NCBI RefSeq assembly: GCF_964199755.1
Contig: NC_133897.1
Span: forward strand, 68,628,661-68,692,660
Length of the DNA: 64,000 nt
From: Larus michahellis
Taxonomy: Eukaryota; Chordata; Aves; Charadriiformes; Laridae
Direction of reading: 5' to 3'
Under the pieces are notes generated by a model. It saw only the letters and a program-made list of their open reading frames with translations, did not search any database and was not told the origin of the DNA. Made by a program: the position numbers and the translations under genes. Positions 1 through 10,222 of this stretch are shown here, piece by piece; position 1 is the stretch's first letter, and every line of letters starts with the position of its first letter.

Positions 1-1149
1 TTCCTCGTTCCTTTAGGAACTGAATTGCCACTTCACTTATGCTCCAGGGCTCTGGCCAAGGAAGATGCCTGAGCGCTGGATGCAGAAGTGGATGTGGCAG
101 AGGGCTTGCAGGCAGGCTGCAGGCAGGGTGGGTGGTGGAAGCAGCCCGGCAGAGGGCAGGGCAGCCCCATGCAGGGCCTGCAACTTGGAGATGAGTTGCC
201 TTCTCCCTCCCCCTCCTCTGCCCATCCCGTGTGTCTTATGTGAATCCTGCCGCCGAGAGCTGGAGGGGGCGCAGGGCGTTTGTTTGAGTTCCTGGGTAAG
301 GAAAAATGCGAGGGTTTTCTCGGTTTAGCTCTGTGAAGCCAAAACTCATCTGCAACACTCCTGTTTCTGTCCACAGCAGAGAGAAAGCCAGAGCGCTGAA
401 CCCACCGGACAATATTCTAGAAAAGGGGGAAGGGTGGTCTTTTGGGGAAGGGGTCTTCCCTGCCCCCAAGGCCAATGTGGCACACATGAGACTCATACAG
501 CTGCCCTGTGGCGCAGGGTGATGCTGAGGCTTCTCTCCTGCCTTGGGACCCCCTACCTTGGGCACAGGTGTGGAGCCAGCCCTGGGGCTGCAGGATTCCT
601 CTGCCAGGCATGTCCCCCCAGCCGCAGTTTCTCCCACCCTGCAGCAGAGCCCACGACAGGACAATTCTCAGAAAAAGCAGAGAAATCTTCTCTGGGAATT
701 GTGTTATTCTAAAGCAGCTCCTCTGTGCTTCCTGGTAACACCACTTCCTTGTCCTCAGCAGGAAAGGGATTTTAATGCTGTTAAATGATTTTAAAACACC
801 TGTGTGAATGGCTTTGTGTGTGCCGGAAAAGTACCGGACAGTGATGGCAGGGTCAGCGTGGCTGCGGTGCCTGTCCAAAGATTTTGTCCCAATCGGATTC
901 CTTTGTGCGTGGTGTTTGGTGTGGAGACTGTTGTGATCTCTAAACATCAATAACCAAACACATGAAGAAGTTAGAGATTCATTAAATTAATGCCACCAGA
1001 CTGAGAGTCTTTCTTTTTGGAGTGGAGTCTTTTGTTGCACCTTACATTAAATGCTTTTTTATTTTTCCCTCTCTGTCTCCTGTATATGGCAAAAAATTCC
1101 CATTTTTCTAAAGGCAAATAAACAACAGCTGAATGTGCGAGAGGCTGTA
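1..1149. other. Unassigned sequence left of satellite array
   Basis: I recognise no gene, RNA or mobile element here. Short open frames exist on both strands but none shows family motifs or a convincing exon layout. The first diverged trace of the 180-bp repeat appears near 1,150. Confidence 0.5.
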
Positions 1150-4100
1150 CGTGGGAGCAATCTGAAGACATATGGAAATTGTGAAAGCTGCGTGGCGCCA
1201 AATGGTAAAGGGTGTTTATGAGGCAGGAGGCTCCAGGAAAACCCGCAGCCCCGAGGTCTGTGGGGCCAAGCCAGAGGTTCCCAGAGAGCTTTAGAACAAC
1301 GCACAGGTTTCCCTCCCGGCTCTTTGGGTGTGGGATCAATCTCCAGACATATGGAAATTTTGAGGCTGCAGGGGCACGAGGTGGTACAGGGTGGTTTTCA
1401 GGCTGAAGGCGGCAATAAAGTCCGCAGCCCTAACGTCTGTGGTGTCATGCAAGCGGTTCCCAGAGAGCTTTAGAACAAGCCACATTTTTCCCTCCGTGCT
1501 CTTTGGGTATGCGAGCAATCTCCAGACATATGGAAATTTTTCCTGCTGGCGCGGCACCAGGTGGTACTGGGTGGTTTTTAGGCTGAAGGCGCCAGGAAAG
1601 CCCACAACCCCAAGGTCTGTGGGGCCATGCAAGTGGTTCCCAGAGAGCTTCAGAACAAAGCACATGTTTCCCCCTGGGTCTTTGGTTGTGGGAACAATAT
1701 CCAGACATATGGAAATTTTGGAGGCTGCAGTGGCGCCAGGTGGTACTGGGTGGTTCTGAAGCTGAAGGCGCCAGGAAAGCCTGGAGACCCAAGCTCCGTA
1801 GGGTCATGCAAGCGGTTCCCAAAGAGCTTTAGAAGACGCCACATTTTTCCCTCCTGGCTCTTTGGGTGTGGGAGCAATCTCCAGACATATGGAAATTTTG
1901 GAGGCTGGCGCGGCACCAATTGGGAAAGGATTCTTTTGAGGCTGAAGGCAGCAGGAAAGCCTGGAGCTACAATGTCTGAGGAGTCATGCAAGCGGTTCCC
2001 AAAGAGCTTTAGAAGAAGCCACAGCTTTCCCTGCTGGATCTTAGGGCGTGGGAGCAATGTCCAGACATATGGAGATTTTGGAGGCTGGCGCAGCGCCAAG
2101 TGGGAAAGGGTGGTTTTGAGGCTGAAGGCAGCAGGAAAGCCTGCAGCCCCCAGGTCTGTGGGGCCATGCAAGCGGTTCCGAAAGATCTTTAGAACAACAC
2201 ACAGTTTTTCCTGCTGGCTCTTCTGGCGTGGGACCAATGCCCAGACATATGGAAAATTTAGAGGCTGGCGCGGCGCCAAGTGGGAAAGGGTGGTTTTGAG
2301 GCTGAAGGCAAGAGGGAAGCCTGCAGCCCCCAGGTCTGTGGGGCCATGCAAGCGGTTCCCAAAGACCTTTAGAAGAAGACACAGTTTTCCCTGCTGGCCC
2401 TTTGGGCGTGGTAGCAATCACCAGACATATGGAAATTATGGAGGCTGGTGCGGCGCCAAGTGGGAAAGGGTGGTTTTGAGGCTGAAAGCACCAGGAAAGC
2501 CCGCAACCCAAATGTATTTGTGGCCATGTAGGCTGTTCCCAAAGAGCTTTAGAAGAAGCCACAGTTTTCCCTGCTGACCCTTTAGGCGTGGGAGCAGTGT
2601 CTAGACATATGGGAATTTTGGACGCTGACGCTGCGCCAAGTGGGAAAGGGTAGTTTTTGAGGTTGAAGGCAGGAGGAAAACCTGGAGCTCAAAGGTCTGT
2701 GGGGCCACGCAAGCGGTTGCTAAAGAGGTTTAGAAGTGGCCCCAGTTTTCCCTGCTGGCTCTTTGGGCGTGGGAGGAATCTCCAGACATATGGAAATTGT
2801 GGAGGCTGATGCGGCGCCAAGTGGGAAAGGGTGGTTTTGAGGCTGAAGGCAAGAGGGAAGCCTGCAGCCCCGTAGTCTGTGGGGCCATGCAAGTGGTTCC
2901 CAAAGGCCTTTAGAAGGAGCCAGAGTTTTCCCTGCTGGCCCTTTGGGCATGGGAGGAATCTCCAGACATATGGAAATTGTGGAGGCTGATGCGGCGCCAA
3001 GTGGGAAAGTGTTTTTTTGAGGCTGAAGGCAACAAGAAAGCCTGCAGCCCCAAGATCTGTGGGTCCATGCAAGTGGATTCCAAAGAGCTTTAGAACAACA
3101 CACATTTTTCCCTGCTGGCTCTTTGGGCGTGGAGCAATCTCCAGACATATGGAAATTTTTGTGCCTGGTGCAGCGCCAAGTGGGAAAGGGTGATTTTGAG
3201 GCTGAAGGCACCAGGAACCCCACAGCCCAAACATCTGTGGGCCATGCAAGCGGTTCCTAAGAGATTAAGAATAACACACAGTTTCACCTCCTTGCTCATT
3301 GGGCATGGGAACAATGTCAAGACATATGGAAATTATGGAGGCTCGCGCAGCGCCAAGTGGGAAAGGGTGGTTTTGAGGATGAAGGCAGGAGGAAAGCCCG
3401 CAGCCCCATAGTCTCTGGGGCCATGCAAGCGGTTCCCAAAGAGATTAAGAACAACACACAGTTTCACCTCTTTCTTCATTGGGAGTGCGAGAAATGTCCA
3501 GACATATGGAAATTTTGTTGGCTTGCGTGGCGCCAAGTAGGAAAGGGTTGATTTGAGGCTGAACGCACCAGGAAACCCCACAGCACAAGTGTATTTCTGG
3601 CCATGCAGGCGTTTCCCAAAGAGCTTTAGAAGAAGCCACAATTTTCCCTGCTGGATCTTTGGGCTTGGGAGCAACCTCCAGACATATGGAAATTTTGAGC
3701 TCTGGCGTGGTGCGAAGTGGGAAAGGGTGGTTTTGATGCTGAAGACAGCAGGAAAGCCCGCAGCCCCTATGTCTGTGGGGCCATTAAAGCGGTTCCCAAA
3801 GAGCTTTAGAAAAAGCCACAGTTCTCCCTGCTGGCTCTTTGGGCTTGGGAGCGATGTCCAGACATATGGGAATTTTGGAGGCTGGCGTGGCGCCAAGTGG
3901 AAAAGGGTAGTTTAAAGGCTAAAGGCAACAAGAAAGCCCGCAGCGCAAATGTCTGTGGGGCCATTCAAGCGGTTCCTAAAGAGGTTTAGAAGTAACCCCA
4001 GTTTTCCCTGCTGGCTCTTTGGGCGTATGAGCAATCTATAGACATATGGAAATTTTGGAGGCTGGCGCAGCGCCAAGTGGGAAAGGCTGAAGGCAGCAGG

Positions 4101-6238
4101 AAAGCCTGGAGCTCCAAGGTCTGTGGGGCCATGCAAGCGGTTCCCAAAATGCCTTTAGAACAATACATAGTTTCACCTTCTTGCTGATTGGGTGTTGGAG
4201 CAATCTCCAGACATATGGAAGTTTTGGAGGCTGGCATGGTGCTAAGTGGTAAAGGGTGGTTTCAGGGTGAAGGCAACAAGAAATTCGGCAGCCCCAAGAT
4301 CTGTGGGGCCATGCAAGCGGTTCCCAAAGACCTTTAGAAGAAGCCACAGTTGTCCCTCCTGGCTCTTTGTGCGTGGGAGCCATCTCCAGACATATGGAAA
4401 TATTGGAGGCTGGCGCGGCGCCAAGTGGTAACATGGTTTTTTGAGGCTGAAGGCAGCAGGAAAGCCTGGAACCACAAGGTCTAAGGGGCCATGCAAGCGT
4501 TTCCCAAAGAGCTTTAGAAGAAGTAACATTTTTCCCTCCTCGGTGTTTGGGCCTGGGAGCAATCACAGACATATGGCAATTTTGGAGGCTAGCACGGTGC
4601 CAAGTGGGAAAGGGTGGTTTTGAAGCTGAAGGCAGCAAGAAAGCCTGGAACCACAAGGTCTGTGGGGCCATGCAAGCCGTTCCCAAAGAGCTTTAGAACC
4701 AGGCATAGTTTTCCCTGCTGGCTCTTTGGGCGTGGGTGCAATCTCCAGACATGTGGGAATTTTAGAGCCTGGCGCGGCGCCAAGTGTGTAAGGGGGGTTT
4801 TGATGTGGAAGGCAGCAGGAAAGCCTGGAGCTCCAAGGTCTGTGGATCCATGCAAGCGGTTACAAAACAGCTTTAGAACAACACATAGTTTCATTTCCTT
4901 GCTCATTGGGTGTGGGAGCAATGTCCAGACTTATGGAAATTTTGGAGGCTGGCGCGTCGCTAAGTGGGAAAGGGTTATGTTGAGGCTGAGGGCAACAAGA
5001 AATCCCAAAGCCCCGAGTTGTGTGGAGCCATACAGGCAGTTCCCAGAGAGCTTCAGAAGAATCCACAGTTTTCCCTGCTGTCTCTTTGGGCATGGGAGCA
5101 ATCTCCAGACATATGGAAATTTTGGACGCTGGCGTAGCGCCAAGTGGGAAAGGGTAGTTTTGAGGCTGAAGGCAGCAGGAAAGCCTGCAGCCCCCAGGTC
5201 TGTGGGGTCATGCAAGCGGTTCTCAGAGAGCTTTAGAAGTAGCCCCAGTTCTCCCTGCTGGCTCTTTGGGCGTGGGACCCATCTCCAGAGATATGGACAT
5301 TTTTGTGCCTGGCGCGGCGCCAAGTGGGAAAGGGTCCTTTTGAGGCCGAAGGCAGGAGGAAAGCCTGCAGCCCCCAGGTCTGTGGGGCTACACAAGCGGT
5401 TCCCAAAGAGCTTTAGAACAAGGCATAGTTTTCCCTGCTGGCTCTTTGGGCGTGGGACCAATCTCCAGACATAAGGGAATTTTGGAGCCTGGTGCGGCGC
5501 CAAGTGGGAAAGGGTGGTTTTGAGGCTGAAGGCAGCAGGAAAGCCTGCAGCCCCCAGGTCTGTCGGGCTACACAAGCGGTTCCCAAAGAGCTTTAGAGCA
5601 AGGCATAGTTTTCCCTGCTGGCTCTTTGGGCGTGGGACCCATCTCCAGACATATGGCCATTTTTGTGCCTGGCGCGGTGCCAAATGCTAAAGGATGGTTT
5701 TGAGGCTGAAGGCAGTAGGACAGCCTGGAGCTCCAAGGTCTCTGGGGCCATGCAAGCGGTTCCCAAAGAGCTTTAGAGCAAGGCATAGTTTTCCCTGCTG
5801 GCTCTTTGGGCGTGGGACCAATCTCCAGACATAAGGGAATCTTGGAGCGTTGTGCGGCGCCAAGTGGGAAAGGGTGGTTTTGAGGCTGAAACCAACAGGA
5901 GAGCCCGCAGTACCAAGGTGTGTGGGGCCAAGCAAGTGGTTCCCAAAGAGCTTTAGAAGGAGCCAAAGTTTTCCTGCCTTGCTCTGTGGGCGTGGGAGCA
6001 GTCCCCAGACATCTGAAAATTTTGGAGGCTGACACAGCGCCAAGTGGGAAAGGGTGCTTTCAGGGTGAAGGCAACAATACAGACCGCAGCCCCAAGGTCT
6101 GTGGGGCCATGCAGGCGGTTCCCAAAGAATTTTAAAAGAGGACAAAATTTTCCCTGCTGGCTCTTTGGGCGTGGGACCAATCTCCAGACATATGGCCATT
6201 TTTGTGCCTGGCGCGGCGCCAAGTTGGAAAGGCTGGTT
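1150..6238. repeat. 180-bp tandem repeat (satellite-like array), about 28 copies
   Basis: A block containing gacatatggaaatttt recurs at about 1,343, 1,523, 1,703, 1,883, 2,063 and onward to 6,187, almost always 180 bp apart. A typical monomer also holds a GC-rich core (ggcgcggcgccaag), ggtctgtggggccatgcaag, cggttcccaaagagctt and tttgggcgtggg. The leftmost copies are the most diverged. Unit length varies locally: a deletion near 4,080 gives a 168-bp spacing between about 4,041 and 4,209, and one unit near 4,567 is about 178 bp. Because 180 is a multiple of three and the consensus lacks stops in several frames, long open frames (up to 316 codons on +, 255 on -) run through the array on both strands. 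I read these as a by-product of the period, not as genes. The right edge is cut by an LTR at 6,239. Confidence 0.95.
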
Positions 6239-6609
6239 TGTTGGAGTGGCAGACGGACCCGGAGTAACGATGGAATCTCAATATGAGTATGATCGTTCTC
6301 TCCCTTTATTCAAGTTCTCGCAAAATATATATAGACAGGCAATAAGTGCACGCACTAGCGGCAGCTATATGATTGGCTTACAGTCTCTGTTCACACGCTA
6401 TCCATACAGTTCATTCACAGATCAGGTTGGTTACAGGAATTCACATAGTAAATTGCTTAGTCATTAACACAACATATTTTCTACCTTCTCAGTTCCCGTT
6501 TTTCCCATGTACTAATTCCATCTTCTACCACCTGTTTTGATCTTAATGTAATCTCTCCTAGTAGGGAGGCTGGCTCACGTGACCATTTTCTCTCAGACAC
6601 ATTCCTACA
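6239..6609 (-). repeat. ERV-A 3' LTR
   Basis: About 371 bp, starting TGTAGGAATG on the minus strand and adjoining a polypurine tract. It aligns with the LTR at 9,865-10,222 over shared blocks such as cccatgtactaattccatcttc and agggaggctggctca, with many substitutions. AATAAA on the minus strand (plus tttatt near 6,304) fits a poly(A) signal. The outer end is placed at the TG dinucleotide at 6,239, so it could be off by a few bases. Confidence 0.8.
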
Positions 6610-6611
6610 AT

Positions 6612-6765
6612 ACCCCCTTTTTCTTCTTGAGCCAGCCAGACCTTATGCATGGCATTTTCAATCATGTCAGTCACTTTGCGGAGAACACATGAGGCTATCA
6701 TAATCAATAATAATATAACCAACAGTAGCATGAGCCCTTGCTTTATTAAGTCTGGTAACCATCCC
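6612..6765 (-). pseudogene. ERV-A env C-terminal remnant (membrane helix and tail)
   Basis: Directly upstream of the 3' LTR polypurine tract, one minus-strand frame encodes a leucine/isoleucine-rich hydrophobic stretch of about 20 residues, then a basic cytoplasmic-like tail running into the tract. This is where the end of a retroviral env transmembrane subunit belongs. The frame is not continuous with the larger env remnant at 7,637-8,119, which has its own hydrophobic end, so this env region is scrambled or comes from two sources. Confidence 0.4.
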
Positions 6766-7636
6766 GTTATACCCCATGAGTTTGACCAATCATCAAAACC
6801 ATTTTTTGACCGCTTTTAATTTGGACATGTTATCCTTGTTGTGACGCTCTTAGTAGGTTACCTACTAAACACAATTAAAACAGAATCAAAAAGAACCCTG
6901 CTAAGGCAATAAATACCCAGATCCCTAATTTTAGCCCAGAAAGCCAATTTCTTTGGATTTACCCACGAGAAATCCTTTTGTAATATTTCAAATACATTGC
7001 GGTTGCTGACAGCACAAGCAACCCTGGAAAAACAATCGTGGTAACATGTCTATCATCATAGTTACTGGTTTTGTAAAGGTATGTGGCAAAAATACCCACT
7101 CTAACGCAGTCAGGCTCTTTGCGAGTGCATCATCCCACTGTCCTATCAGGGCATAAAGTTGAAATTCTTGTAGGAAGGTGTTCAATGCGTCTTGCAGCAG
7201 TAGTCGACTATATCTTATCTTTCAACATGCTGTAATGCCTTCTGAGCTGCTGGGGTTAATGAACATAAAACATGGGGGGGCGGGGGCAGACACAGTGCTT
7301 CAGGGCATCCCCAGTACCTTCAAAGTGTGCTCATGTCTCTCTCCCCCTCTCTGACCCGAGACAGCCTCCTTATATCCTGCACTGGATCGAGTAGAAAAGT
7401 ACAGGCCAGAGTCGCTGCACACGTGGCCAGTGTATGCAGCGAGTCTCACCAAACTCATGATCCAGCTTTGCTAACAGCAGCTGTCTGATACGTGACTCCA
7501 TTGTTGTAATCCCTTCTTGTTATCTTCTTCTGTGAAGGTCAGGTTCTCATGGATACACACATGGGTTTTTAGAGCAACATAGTCTACAACTCGTACAAGG
7601 GTACGATGCAAAGCGGCATTTACAACTGATTGTAAA

Positions 7637-8119
7637 TTAGACAATTATTAGACACGTCAAACAGCATACTAAACATAACAGACAAATTCCTTCCACACAG
7701 GCGATGAGTAGAATTTGCTTCAACCAACCCCACCCCCAAGTCCATCCAGCAAAAAGATTTTCAAAAGTGGTCTCCACAAGTTGCTGGTTCGGTCGGTGCA
7801 GTTCCTGCAACTGGGCATGGATGGATTTGGAGTGGTCACTTAGATTCATACAATACAGTCCTTTAAAATCTTGACAACCATGCCTGTGAGCTGAAAGCAA
7901 AAAATCAGTAGCAGTTCTGTTTTGCAACATTGCATATTGAATACTATCTACATCTAGCAATAACTCAGAAATAGCGGTACTAGTAGCATTGTTAAACTTA
8001 TCCTTGGCAGCAAGAGAGTCCTTGTTATCACGAATCCTTGGCAGCAAAAGAGTCCTTGTTAGCAAGAGCGCATGCGGCCTCCCTGTTCTTGCTGGTACTG
8101 TGCTTTGATCTTCTTCCAC
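7637..8119 (-). pseudogene. ERV-A env transmembrane-subunit remnant
   Basis: A 160-codon open frame. Its middle carries the conserved retroviral TM region: an LQNR heptad-repeat stretch, then HGC-x6-C, then NLSDHS. The usual CX6CC disulfide motif is seen here as C-x6-C followed by Met, so the third cysteine is absent. A hydrophobic segment rich in Leu, Cys and Ile forms the C-terminal 25 or so residues, as in a membrane anchor. The first ~35 residues look unlike env and overlap a 34-bp tandem duplication, so the true upstream env is lost. Family assignment is by motif only. Confidence 0.75.
8001..8061. repeat. 34-bp tandem micro-duplication inside ERV-A env
   Basis: A 27-bp segment (tccttggcagcaagagag...) at 8,001-8,027 recurs with one substitution at 8,035-8,061, giving a 34-bp period. 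Since 34 is not a multiple of three, the duplication shifts the env reading frame. Confidence 0.8.
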
Positions 8120-8560
8120 AACAGGCCAAGATTCTCAAGCAGCTAGATAAGGTGTCTGTGAGTCCATTACAGGCTTATGTCATCCAAATGTTTTTCTTGC
8201 CAGCACCCAAGACTGAATAACAATTGGTGTGATATATGTGTTTTCCAGCACCCAGGTGCGAGTCCCTTGAGCGTATTTACAGTCCTCCTCGGTGATCTTC
8301 CGTTGCTTTCCCATATTCCACCCCCTTGCTCAAGAGACCGCTTCTGCTGGGTTCATTTTAGTCTCGCAGGGTATAACAGAGAGCAATCTACTAAGGCATG
8401 CAATAACATATACACATATAGGAAAAAACCAAAAACATATCTCTATGGTACTGCTTTGAATCAGGTGTCCTGTTTCTCTTTTTCTGATGCTTTCTCGTAA
8501 TGTGTATGGCATACTTTTGTGCGAACGTGGCACATTTCCCATCTAATTGTTCCTGGTTGG

Positions 8561-8634
8561 TTTCTTTTTTTCTTTTTTTTGTTTTTTCTTTTTTTTCTTT
8601 TTTTTCATTTTTCTTTTTTCTTTTCTTTTTTTTC
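8561..8634. repeat. Pyrimidine-rich low-complexity tract
   Basis: About 74 bp made almost entirely of T with scattered C on the plus strand, so it is A/G-rich on the sense strand of ERV-A. It lies between the gag and env remnants. Open frames through it are low-complexity artefacts. Confidence 0.9.
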
Positions 8635-8725
8635 CATCACTTATGACTGACATAAAAGTCTGCCTTTACAACAAGAGCTCAGTTTCTCATTTTTCCTTAA
8701 GTTTCTCATTTTCCTACAGAGCATC

Positions 8726-9049
8726 CTATAGATTTTGGCTCAACTCCTTTTCCCAATCAACCATGACCTTATAGACAAACAACAAAGAACCAGCGATACG
8801 CCCTGCACGGGCGAGCCGTTCCCGAGAGTGTAAACGTGTAGGCTGGTGAAAACTCCCCCAATATTTCAGGACTTCCATCGGTTCTACAGCCCATCCTGGT
8901 GTATCTACCTGGGGCGCGCTCGCCTTACGCGCTCGCCTTACGTCTAAACATTGTGTATATACAGACTTCTTCACTTGACGGAGTGTCAGCCCTAGTTGCA
9001 TACGAGAACAGCACCACACCGGGCAGAACACCTGCTCAAGTGGAGTCAC
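8726..9049 (-). other. Unassigned open frame within ERV-A
   Basis: A 107-codon open frame lies between the gag remnant and the pyrimidine tract, in the sense orientation of ERV-A. I see no retroviral catalytic motif in it. By position it could be an env leader, a fused gag/env scrap or a chance frame. Confidence 0.2.
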
Positions 9050-9156
9050 CTAACGACACTGCACACAACAAAAGCAAACAGTAGCACACACGCTGATCAG
9101 CAGGTATAAGCTGGCGCCCACACACACTTACACAGCAGACTATAAAACCAGCACTT

Positions 9157-9663
9157 CTATCTCAGGGAGATGACTGGGGAGGGGAGGGGGCGAGGCGGGC
9201 AATGGCAGGAGCCAACAGCTCCAGCTCTGTCCTTCTCTGCTGACATTCTGCCTCCTCCTTCGGCCTCAGGTGGAGCAGAGGGGATCAGCAGGGGATCGTC
9301 CCAGACCTTCGGACCTGGCCTGTTCGATCCCCCTCCCGTGGGTTGTAATGCTGCAAAAGCCCCGGCCGCCGTGGCTGGCTCCGCCTTCATATCTTGTAAG
9401 GTCGATAACACCAACCACTATGTCGTCGCCAACGGTGATGCCTCTTTGTCTCCTTTACTTATCACTTCCCACAGTTTTTTCCCAACAGCCTCCCATATTT
9501 CTGGTTTAAAAGCTGTCTGGGGCTCTGGTGCGAATCTGTTCTCTCTGCACCAGGTTAACAACCTTCGGAGCATACGCTCATCGTATGTCACCCCTCTCTT
9601 AGAGAGGATATGCAGGAGAAGTCTTAATATAGCCCCTTCTTCTTTTGTTACTTGTTGCCCCAT
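9157..9663 (-). pseudogene. ERV-A gag N-terminus (matrix) with in-frame stop
   Basis: The frame starts MGQQVT at 9,663, a typical gag N-terminal myristoylation context, about 180 bp downstream of the primer site. It runs 81 codons to an in-frame TAG at 9,420-9,418, then stays open in the same frame to about 9,157. The second part is proline-rich and includes a PSAP late-domain-like motif. Capsid and nucleocapsid are absent, so gag is truncated as well as interrupted. Confidence 0.7.
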
Positions 9664-9844
9664 CTCCTGCCCCGGCTGCTCACCTCTCTCTGGGTGTCCG
9701 TGGCCACGTCGTCTGTTTCCTCTATTCCGGATTGCTGCCCAGTCCGTCCGGTCTCAGTCCAGCTGAGCCGTCCTCCAGCCGGTGGGTCTCCTTCTGGGTC
9801 TTCCGCCCCCCGCATTCCGTTGCTCAAGCCAAGCGCCAAGCGCT

Positions 9845-9862
9845 ATCACGTCAGGGTCACCA
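9845..9862 (-). other. ERV-A primer-binding site (tRNA-Trp type)
   Basis: On the minus strand the 18-mer reads TGGTGACCCTGACGTGAT, two bases after the LTR terminal CA. It is complementary to the 3' end of vertebrate tRNA-Trp with one mismatch (T in place of C at position 10). tRNA-Trp priming is typical of avian alpharetroviruses and relatives. Confidence 0.8.
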
Positions 9863-9864
9863 TC

Positions 9865-10222
9865 TGAGGAGAAATAAGTGGACTCCAGACGATCCAATGT
9901 GAATCAACAGAAGGCATTTATTAAGCATAGATCACCATCTTTTATACCCTGTGTTGTAGCTGTACACGCGACTCGCTTATTTCTGATTAGCTAGTTACAC
10001 TGTCCATGTGCTCTGCATGCAGTTCGTTCACGCATCAGATTGGTTAGTAGAATTCTCATAGAAAATTGCTTAGTCCTTAGCACAACATGTTTTCTACCTT
10101 CTCTGTTCCCATTTTTCCCATGTACTAATTCCATCTTCTACCACCTGTTTTGCTCTTAATCTAATCTCTCACAGTAGGGAGGCTGGCTCACATGACCATT
10201 TTCTCACAGACACATTCCTACA
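9865..10222 (-). repeat. ERV-A 5' LTR
   Basis: About 358 bp, starting TGTAGGAATG and ending CA two bases before the primer site. It aligns with the 3' LTR but is clearly diverged. A minus-strand AATAAA (plus tttatt near 9,918) is in a suitable place for the poly(A) signal. The right flank goes straight into copy A at 10,223. Confidence 0.8.

Larger units (their letters stand above)
6239..10222 (-). mobile_element. ERV-A: internally deleted endogenous retrovirus, tRNA-Trp type primer site
   Basis: On the minus strand the order is LTR (10,222-9,865), primer-binding site, gag start, an unassigned frame, env remnants, polypurine tract (6,628-6,613) and LTR (6,609-6,239). No reverse transcriptase, RNase H or integrase motif is visible, so pol is deleted. 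The roughly 4-kb element is far shorter than a complete provirus of 7-9 kb. The tRNA-Trp-type primer site and the transmembrane-env layout suggest an alpha/beta-like (class II) lineage; that is inference. The two LTRs are clearly diverged and gag has an in-frame stop, so the copy is old and not functional. No target-site duplication is visible: the left flank is the 180-bp array (...ctggttt) and the right flank is copy A (cttgccc...). Confidence 0.85.

Noticed and set aside
1627..2577. 316-codon repetitive protein on the plus strand of the array
   Set aside because: The 180-bp period preserves several frames on both strands at once. There is no start context or splice site, and units vary without sign of codon constraint.
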